Shown: one piece after another, positions 6,050-11,044 of the stretch
How positions within the stretch are numbered: position 1 is the first letter of the stretch
Layout: each line of letters opens with the position of its first letter
Assembly (NCBI GenBank): GCA_030693105.1
Contig: JAUYBK010000019.1
Coordinates: 1 to 11,044 of the forward strand
Length of the DNA: 11,044 nt
Source of the DNA: Methanobacteriaceae archaeon
GTDB lineage: Archaea > Methanobacteriota > Methanobacteria > Methanobacteriales > Methanobacteriaceae
Reading direction: 5' to 3'
The notes under the pieces: model-generated
Databases searched by the model: none
What the model was told of the DNA's origin: nothing
Seen by the model: the letters and a program-made list of their open reading frames with translations, nothing else
Program-made: the position numbers and the translations under genes

Positions 6050-7474
6050 ATGAGCGTGCAAAATTTCACCATCGACACCGAACTATCTTCCGGACACTTG
6101 GAAGAGGCTCTGGACTTCATAAGAGAATATTATCTCCGGCCTCAGCCCGATACTTTTGAAAATATTAAAAAATTCTCAAAAGACGGAAAAAAAGTCTTAA
6201 GTTACACTACTCTCGATAAAAAAGGCGCATGGAGTGTCACAGAAGAAATAATTGCTACCAACCCCTTCCAGGTGCAGATGACTGCGTTTAATATTGATAT
6301 GCGGGAAGTCACCGACACCCTTTTTGAAGAAATTTTCGTGGTAGTCCAGTACTTTGAGGATAACATACGCCAGTCCACTCTGTATTTTGCCTGGGTGGAA
6401 GGAAAGGATATCATCCCGGAAGAACCACCAACTGAACGTAAAAAAATCTCCTTTAGCATGTTCGGTAGTAACATGTTACTTATATACCTACTATTTTTTG
6501 GGGTGAACATAGTATTATTCCTGTTACTGGGCATGTACGCCGCCGTGGCAGCCATACTCGGCCTACAACTTTTGATCGTGCTTTTTTCTGATAAGATACT
6601 GCAAAGAACCAGTAATTGGACCATCACCTCTGACAACCCCCGGGTACACATCCTGGAGTACCAGCTCCCTATAGAAGATTTCAAAGAGTTTCAGAAGAAG
6701 TTTGGCAAAAAAAAGGTCCTGGAGATGAAAAACGAAATCTACCAGGAGAGCCTGGCCCAGGGTCGCGAGCCCAGCTGCGAAATAGGAGAAGACATCTTCC
6801 AAAAATACGGTTTTCATTGTAAATCCGAGGAAAAAGTCTCCAAGGTGGTGGACGTTTACCGCATCGTGAAAACTGCTTCAGAAAAGTTTGGCATTCCTCT
6901 ACCCCGCATTGCCATCAGTAATACCATGATACCCAACGCTGCCGCCACCGGTCCCAGCCCCAATCGGGGCCTGGTTTTAATAACCACCGGCCTGTTGGTT
7001 CAGTTAGAAGAAGATGAAATTTTAGCAGTTTTAGGCCATGAGATGGGTCACTTAGCAGGTAGAGATCCTTTGATACTTTTCAGTTTAATATCGGCCGAGT
7101 TCATACTTCGCTTTACAATTCTCCTGCCATTAGTGCTAATATCCCCTATCGTGTACATCATTGTGGCTTTGGGGTTAATATTCTTCGTGGCCAAGTTCTT
7201 CGAGACCCGGGCCGACCTCTTATCGGCCATGAAAATCGGCAACCCCCGGGTCCTGGCCGAGGCCCTGCGCAAGATAGGATACCAGCGCCTGATGGCCGAG
7301 AGGATGTCACCCACCCGGGTGCCGAGCTGGCTGAACTTCGACCCCCATCCCCCCATCTACTTCCGCATCGACCGGTTAGAAAAGATGAAAACACCTATGG
7401 ATGTTAAAAATCCACTTTTAAAGTCAGCTATTGACGTTTTAAACGGTTTTAAACGTTCCTTAGGAATGAAATAA
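6050..7474 (+). CDS. Membrane M48-family zinc metalloprotease (HtpX-like) with extra N-terminal domain
   Basis: A 474-residue protein. The zinc protease core has GHEMGH (HExxH at 330-334), a third-ligand motif ETRAD (Glu385) and the late DPHPP motif (431-435), all typical of HtpX/M48B. Hydrophobic segments lie at about 140-160, 162-180, 346-365 and 367-383, so the catalytic site would face the cytoplasm as in HtpX. Such proteases degrade misfolded membrane proteins under stress (family knowledge). HtpX is usually about 290 residues. Here about 135 residues precede the first helix and form a soluble domain I do not recognise, and a charged insert (about 200-265) separates the helices from the core. 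The start ATG has AGGAG at 6039-6043 with 6-base spacing. GC rises to about 64% over 7201-7380 and then falls to about 30% just downstream. A small gene follows 15 bases after the stop. Confidence 0.9.
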   Translation: MSVQNFTIDTELSSGHLEEALDFIREYYLRPQPDTFENIKKFSKDGKKVLSYTTLDKKGAWSVTEEIIATNPFQVQMTAFNIDMREVTDTLFEEIFVVVQYFEDNIRQSTLYFAWVEGKDIIPEEPPTERKKISFSMFGSNMLLIYLLFFGVNIVLFLLLGMYAAVAAILGLQLLIVLFSDKILQRTSNWTITSDNPRVHILEYQLPIEDFKEFQKKFGKKKVLEMKNEIYQESLAQGREPSCEIGEDIFQKYGFHCKSEEKVSKVVDVYRIVKTASEKFGIPLPRIAISNTMIPNAAATGPSPNRGLVLITTGLLVQLEEDEILAVLGHEMGHLAGRDPLILFSLISAEFILRFTILLPLVLISPIVYIIVALGLIFFVAKFFETRADLLSAMKIGNPRVLAEALRKIGYQRLMAERMSPTRVPSWLNFDPHPPIYFRIDRLEKMKTPMDVKNPLLKSAIDVLNGFKRSLGMK

Positions 7475-7489
7475 ATAAAAGTGATTAAA

Positions 7490-7747
7490 ATGAAAATCGA
7501 AGTGGAAACTTTAAAGAAGATGGTTAATGGATGGGATATAAATCTTCAAGTGGATCTGACTAAATCCCAGATTGACCGGGACGCTTTAAACCGTGTTGAA
7601 GATTGGAAAGTGACTTTTAAGGATAATAAACTCTATTTAGAAGTTTTCATGGATAATACCGAACCCTGGGAAGACGAACCCTTAGAAGAACTGGTTAAGG
7701 CCGCTAAAATGGAAATAGAATGGAAGTTAAACCAGCTGTTAGTGTAA
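7490..7747 (+). CDS. Small acidic conserved-type hypothetical protein
   Basis: An 85-residue soluble protein rich in Glu, Asp, Lys and Trp (4 Trp), with predicted alternating beta strands and a C-terminal helix (EELVKAAKMEIEWKLNQLL). I do not recognise the family. Codon use and amino-acid balance look like a real gene. Start: ATG at 7490, since the GTGAT at 7481-7485 can serve as its ribosome binding site. GTG at 7481 is the in-frame alternative (88 residues). It begins 15 bases after the protease stop and is probably in the same transcript, so a function linked to the protease is possible but unsupported by any motif. Confidence 0.65.
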   Translation: MKIEVETLKKMVNGWDINLQVDLTKSQIDRDALNRVEDWKVTFKDNKLYLEVFMDNTEPWEDEPLEELVKAAKMEIEWKLNQLLV

Positions 7748-7840
7748 CCTTAAGATTCCTTCTACTGATAAAATCAGAGGCCCCGGCCATAACGAAGGAA
7801 AATATATTTACTAGCCAAATTTATCTTGCCTCGGCACTGG

Positions 7841-7848
7841 TTTTTTTT
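7841..7848 (+). terminator. T8 tract, likely transcription terminator
   Basis: Eight consecutive T residues follow GG about 95 bases after the stop of the small gene. Archaeal RNA polymerase terminates at such U-rich tracts without needing a strong hairpin. It sits just outside the 3' end of the convergent MFS gene and would end the protease operon. Confidence 0.5.
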
Positions 7849-7852
7849 AAAG

Positions 7853-9235
7853 TTAAAGTGCATTGCTTTTCTCCTTCCCCACCAGGACCGAAAACACCAA
7901 TGCCACCCCTGATATAAGGGCAAAAACTGTGAAAGCCACTTTTAAACTTTCCAGGAACATTGCAAAGTTGGAGGGGTTAATATCCACCCTGCCCAGATAG
8001 ACCGCAAAGATAATAAGTAAAATTCCCAGACTGAAGGTCTGGCCCAGATAGATCATGGTGGAAAAGGCAGAAGAGGCCATTCCATATATTTTACTGTCCA
8101 CCGAGCCCATGAAAGTTCGGGTAGTGGGAGACGAGAACAGGGCTTGACCCACCCCCACCAGGACCAGGGCCAGGATCGGTAATAAAATAGAAGTCATCGG
8201 GCCCAGGAAGATCAAAAGGGATAGGCCCAAAGTGATGAGAACCAAACCCAAGATGGGTAACAGTCGGTTGTTGGTCCGGTCCGCGGCTCGGCCCACCAGG
8301 GGAGATAAAACCGCCACCATAAAAGGTTGAGATGCCAGAATAAAAGCCGTAGTCTGGGGGTCCAATCCCCGCAGTGACTGCAGATACAGGCTGAGTAAGG
8401 TGGCCATGGCGGAGATGGCTATGTTTAAAAACAGCATAGACAATGCAGTGAAAGATGCTTGTCTCCTCCTGAATATGCTCAACCGTAACATGGGACTTTC
8501 AATTTTTCTTTCCAGTAAAATAAAGCCCAGTAAACCCACCACACCTAAGACCAGGATTATCCTGCCTAAATCCTCCAGCAGCGATGAGAATCCGTATAGA
8601 ATAGCCACCAGAGACAGTGTGTAAATTACCGCGCCCCGGTAGTCGAAATCTTCTCCCCGGGCCTCGGTCCACTCCATTTTAAGCTTCCAGAAGAGTATGA
8701 ATAGTAAAAAAATACCAACTGGTACGTTGAATAAAAATATACTTCGCCAGCCCAGGTACTGTATCAAAAGCCCACCGCATATGGAACCTAAAAACAACCC
8801 TATAAATACGGCAGTTACGTAAAGTCCCAGGGCTTCTCCCCGTCTTTCCATGGGAAAAACGGAACTTAAAAGAGCCACCATGGTGGCGAAGATCATGGCA
8901 CATCCTAATCCCTGCAGGAAGCTGAATAAAACTAAAATCTCACCGGAAGAGGAGAATGCAGCTAAGAATGAAGCAATGGTGTATAAAAAAACTCCGTAAG
9001 CAAATATCTTTCTTCGCCCATAGATATCTGCCAACCGGCCAAAGGGAAGTACCAGTGCCGCGTTGGCCAGTACAAAAGCCGTGGGTATCCATCCTAAAAT
9101 TATAACGTTGACCATAATGTCCTTCTGGATGACTGGTAACGCCAGGTTCAATGAAGAACCCATAAAGGGTATTAGAAACGCTGCTAAAGACACCAACAGT
9201 AAGGTAATTCTCTGCAGCGACTTATCCACAATCAT
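7853..9235 (-). CDS. MFS transporter, DHA2 (EmrB/QacA-like) drug-exporter type
   Basis: A 460-residue polytopic membrane protein with about 14 hydrophobic segments, the size and layout of DHA2 drug:proton antiporters. Motif A is clear in the loop after helix 2 (GRLADIYGRRK, 66-76), with a second-half counterpart (GRAADR, 315-320). The motif C region is GLFLGSICGG (146-155), where Ser151 replaces the usual Pro of the antiporter motif. Motif B reads FLQGLG (106-111) and lacks the usual Arg. Proton-driven export of a hydrophobic compound is the expected role, but the changed motifs B and C make the substrate and mechanism uncertain. Start: ATG at 9233-9235, with a G-rich GGGGGAG ribosome binding site about 5 bases upstream. 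It is divergent from the second ZIP gene. Confidence 0.88.
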   Translation of the reverse strand: MIVDKSLQRITLLLVSLAAFLIPFMGSSLNLALPVIQKDIMVNVIILGWIPTAFVLANAALVLPFGRLADIYGRRKIFAYGVFLYTIASFLAAFSSSGEILVLFSFLQGLGCAMIFATMVALLSSVFPMERRGEALGLYVTAVFIGLFLGSICGGLLIQYLGWRSIFLFNVPVGIFLLFILFWKLKMEWTEARGEDFDYRGAVIYTLSLVAILYGFSSLLEDLGRIILVLGVVGLLGFILLERKIESPMLRLSIFRRRQASFTALSMLFLNIAISAMATLLSLYLQSLRGLDPQTTAFILASQPFMVAVLSPLVGRAADRTNNRLLPILGLVLITLGLSLLIFLGPMTSILLPILALVLVGVGQALFSSPTTRTFMGSVDSKIYGMASSAFSTMIYLGQTFSLGILLIIFAVYLGRVDINPSNFAMFLESLKVAFTVFALISGVALVFSVLVGKEKSNAL

Positions 9236-9337
9236 GGTTACTCCCCCCGACCCAGCTAAGAACTCTTCTCCACATGCTCTATTATTATATGCTCTAATTC
9301 CATATAGATTAAATTAACACTACTAGGTGATTAGCTA
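9236..9337. promoter_or_regulatory. Divergent promoter region between the MFS and ZIP-like genes
   Basis: A 102-base spacer between two divergent starts. An AT-rich block at about 9280-9291 (ATTATTATAT on plus, ATATAATAAT on minus) sits near -26 for plausible starts in both directions. A second block, CATATAGATT at 9301-9310, is close by. A shared box would couple or exclude the two genes. I see no clear operator palindrome. Confidence 0.4.
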
Positions 9338-10081
9338 ATGGTCTCAGATCTGGTACTTTCCGGCGCTTGGGGGTTTTTGGGAGGATTTGCCCTGGTTATT
9401 GGGGCTATTTTTGGTTATTATTTTAAGATCCCTCCGCGGATGGTGGCGGGGGTCATGGCCTTTGGTTCCGGAGTGCTTCTATCGGCGGTATCATTCGAAC
9501 TTCTGGACGAAGCCTACCAGTTGGGAGGTCTGCCACACCTGGGATCGGGTTTTTTAATAGGAGCGGTAATATTTACTCTTACCAACCTTTACTTGTCCCG
9601 GAGGGGGGCCAAACACCGGAAACGATCCCAAAGACCAGCAGACTTTGAAGGTAATGGAGCAGCTATAGCTGCTGGTTCGGTGATTGATGGAATCCCCGAG
9701 TCCATTGCCCTGGGACTGACCATGATTGGAGGCACCGGCGTGAGCACCGCCACCATGGTGGCCGTGTTTTTATCCAACATACCGGAGGGCCTGTCCAGTT
9801 CAGCGGGTATGAAAAAAGACGGGTGGAAAGCGTTTAGAGTGTTTATCTTATGGTTTGTTATTGCTATAATCACTGGTTTATCTTCCATCCTGGGTTTCAC
9901 TGTATTCCAGTACTTACCAACCCCCGTAACAGCGGTGGCCCTGGCCCTAGCCGCCGGAGGTATCCTGGCCATGCTGGTAGATACCATGATACCAGAGGCC
10001 TTTAGCCAGGCCCCTAAACTGGCCGGGTTAATAACGGCGGTGGGCTTCACCATATCCTTTATACTATCCAAATTATACTAG
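9338..10081 (+). CDS. Divergent ZIP-family membrane protein with altered metal-site motifs
   Basis: A 247-residue protein with about eight hydrophobic segments and a basic loop (RRGAKHRKRSQR, 88-99) between the early and late helices. ZIP-like repeats are recognisable but changed. The first signature helix reads DGIPESIALG (117-126), with Asp in place of His and Ser in place of Gly. The second reads SNIPEGLSSS (146-155), with Ser146 at the His position and Asn147 kept. A late MIPEA motif (217-221) and an early FELLDEA (53-59) supply further acidic residues. The lack of His suggests a site preferring harder cations than Zn2+, or a different role (inference). Start ATG at 9338 has AGGTGA at 9325-9330, 7-base spacing. 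The GufA-like ZIP at 1027 keeps the standard ligands, so this is not a recent duplicate. Fold call good; transported ion unknown. Confidence 0.8.
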   Translation: MVSDLVLSGAWGFLGGFALVIGAIFGYYFKIPPRMVAGVMAFGSGVLLSAVSFELLDEAYQLGGLPHLGSGFLIGAVIFTLTNLYLSRRGAKHRKRSQRPADFEGNGAAIAAGSVIDGIPESIALGLTMIGGTGVSTATMVAVFLSNIPEGLSSSAGMKKDGWKAFRVFILWFVIAIITGLSSILGFTVFQYLPTPVTAVALALAAGGILAMLVDTMIPEAFSQAPKLAGLITAVGFTISFILSKLY

Positions 10082-10131
10082 ATCATGATATTTACAAAAG
10101 AAAATTATATTAAAAGAACGGAGGACAATTT

Positions 10132-10599
10132 ATGAGCCATGAGTGTTCTTACTGCCGGAAACTGGAACCCTACAACTTCGGAGACTACTTGGACCAGACC
10201 CCACACTGGATTATATTCCTGGCACCCAACCAGAGCAACCTGGGTACCTGCGTGGTAGCTTTAAACCGCCATCACGGGACTTTGACCGGTTTAAAGCCAG
10301 ATGAATGGCAGGAATTCACCCGACTGGTGGAATCCATGGAAACTGCCATTAAAAAGTCCTTTAACGCCACCCTAATAAACTGGGGCTGTCTAATGAACAC
10401 CTTCTACTTGGAAGGTAACCCCGAACCCCACTTGCACTGGCACTTCATACCCCGCTACCGGAACCCTTTAGAGTTTGCCGGCCACACCTTCGAAGACCCC
10501 CACTTCGGTTACATGCGCCCCCGACCTCCAAAACAGATTTCTGACGAAGTTCGAGAGAAAATAATGGATAAAATTAGGTCGAATCTATTTTTAAAATGA
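10132..10599 (+). CDS. HIT-family (histidine triad) protein
   Basis: A 155-residue cytosolic protein. The histidine triad is complete: PHLHWHFIPRY (99-109; His100, His102, His104). His102 would be the nucleophile in nucleotidyl transfer or hydrolysis. The N-terminal CSYC (5-8) matches the CxxC found in zinc-binding HIT proteins, and LNRHHGTL (44-51) fits the conserved RH motif. Known HIT enzymes cleave AMP or other nucleotide conjugates, such as Ap4A-type or aminoacyl-AMP substrates; the exact substrate cannot be told here. Start: ATG at 10132 with GGAGG at 10120-10124, 7-base spacing. It follows the ZIP-like gene after 50 AT-rich bases with possible TATA blocks, so it may have its own promoter. 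It converges on the HEAT-repeat gene across 22 bases. Confidence 0.9.
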   Translation: MSHECSYCRKLEPYNFGDYLDQTPHWIIFLAPNQSNLGTCVVALNRHHGTLTGLKPDEWQEFTRLVESMETAIKKSFNATLINWGCLMNTFYLEGNPEPHLHWHFIPRYRNPLEFAGHTFEDPHFGYMRPRPPKQISDEVREKIMDKIRSNLFLK

Positions 10600-10621
10600 A
10601 AGTTAAAAAAGAATAGAATTA

Positions 10622-11044
10622 TTAACTCTTTTTATCGGCTTCTATATCTTGCAGGGCTTCTTCAACCTGCAAACGCACGTACCAACGTTTATCATTCAGT
10701 AACCTTTCCAGGGCAGGAATGGCACGTTGGCTCCCTATTTTACCCAGGGCCCCGGCAGCGTGTCGGCGCACACTAATATCTTCGTCATCCAGGGCTTTAA
10801 TAAGAGGATCTATAGCTTTTTCATCCCCAATCATGCCCAGAGCTTCCCCGACGGCGCTACGGTAACTGTAGTCATCATCCTTTAAAGCTTCTATTAGATA
10901 ATAAACGGCAATTTTGGATTTAATTCTTCCCAAAGCAATAACGACCGTGTTGCGTATTTTATTATTTTCCAGAAGTTTTATTAACGGCTCCACTGCCTTT
11001 TCATCACCGATATATCCCAATGCTTCGGCGGCGTGCAATTGAAC
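10622..11044 (-). CDS. HEAT-repeat (PBS-lyase-like) protein, 5' end outside window
   Basis: The frame is open to the right edge (codons VQL before HAAEALG), so the TTG at 11038 is internal. About 140 residues are visible, with four to five HEAT-like repeats of about 31 residues, each built on a pattern like AAEALGYIGDEKAVEPLIKLL. The visible units are centred on ALGYIGD, ALGRIKS, ALGMIGD and ALGKIGS, with a final partial EALQDIE unit. Such repeats make an alpha solenoid for protein binding and appear in phycobilin-lyase-like proteins and many archaeal scaffolds. The methanogen-like context argues against a pigment lyase. No catalytic motif is visible. Partners unknown. Confidence 0.85.
   Translation of the reverse strand, partial: VQLHAAEALGYIGDEKAVEPLIKLLENNKIRNTVVIALGRIKSKIAVYYLIEALKDDDYSYRSAVGEALGMIGDEKAIDPLIKALDDEDISVRRHAAGALGKIGSQRAIPALERLLNDKRWYVRLQVEEALQDIEADKKS

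Noticed and set aside
6202..6817. Minus-strand frames opposite the protease N-terminal domain
   Set aside because: The plus-strand gene has a good ribosome binding site, conserved protease motifs and continuous coding character; the antisense frames have none.
7048..7394. Overlapping minus-strand frames in the GC-rich part of the protease gene
   Set aside because: Long antisense frames arise from high GC there; the translations are Arg/Gly/Pro-rich and unrecognisable.
9589..10071. Minus-strand frame opposite the ZIP-like gene
   Set aside because: It mirrors the hydrophobic codons of the transporter and has no ribosome binding site or recognisable motif.

Overview
The window looks like euryarchaeal chromosome, most likely from a Methanobacteriales methanogen of the Methanobacterium type (inference). 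Supporting signs are a NucS/EndoMS mismatch endonuclease, AT-rich TATA-like boxes about 20-30 bases ahead of several starts, a mix of apparently leaderless genes and genes with AGGAG/AGGTGA ribosome binding sites, and moderate GC. It is densely coded, with no gap above about 150 bases. I see no tRNA, rRNA, CRISPR array, transposase or phage gene.

Layout. 1-913: 3' part of a CoxE-like VWA (MIDAS) protein cut by the window edge. 1027-1845: ZIP-family metal transporter with canonical His/Glu sites. 1871-2644 (minus): PPP-like metallophosphoesterase. 2776-5089: a membrane FHA protein, a channel-like protein with a strict 11-residue repeat, and a second membrane FHA protein paralogous to the first. 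5131-5904 (minus): NucS. 6050-7747: membrane M48 metalloprotease and a small acidic protein of unknown function. 7853-9235 (minus): MFS exporter of the DHA2 type. 9338-10081: second, divergent ZIP-family protein. 10132-10599: HIT-family protein. 10622-11044 (minus): HEAT-repeat protein running off the right edge.

The most interesting stretch is 1871-5089. A predicted Ser/Thr-type phosphatase is divergent from a gene for a two-helix membrane protein with an FHA (phosphothreonine-recognition) domain. That gene is followed 21 bases later by a zinc-knuckle/beta-solenoid/pore-like membrane protein, and then by a second FHA paralogue with its own promoter. Together these could form a phosphorylation-responsive membrane complex. 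The function is inferred only from domains and neighbourhood. Both FHA domains lack the usual phosphate-contacting Ser, and the pore-like segment lacks a recognisable K+ filter, so the canonical mechanism cannot be assumed.

The other genes look like housekeeping or stress functions: mismatch repair, membrane protein quality control, metal uptake, efflux and nucleotide hydrolysis. Two ZIP-type proteins of different subtypes lie within 9 kb of each other.
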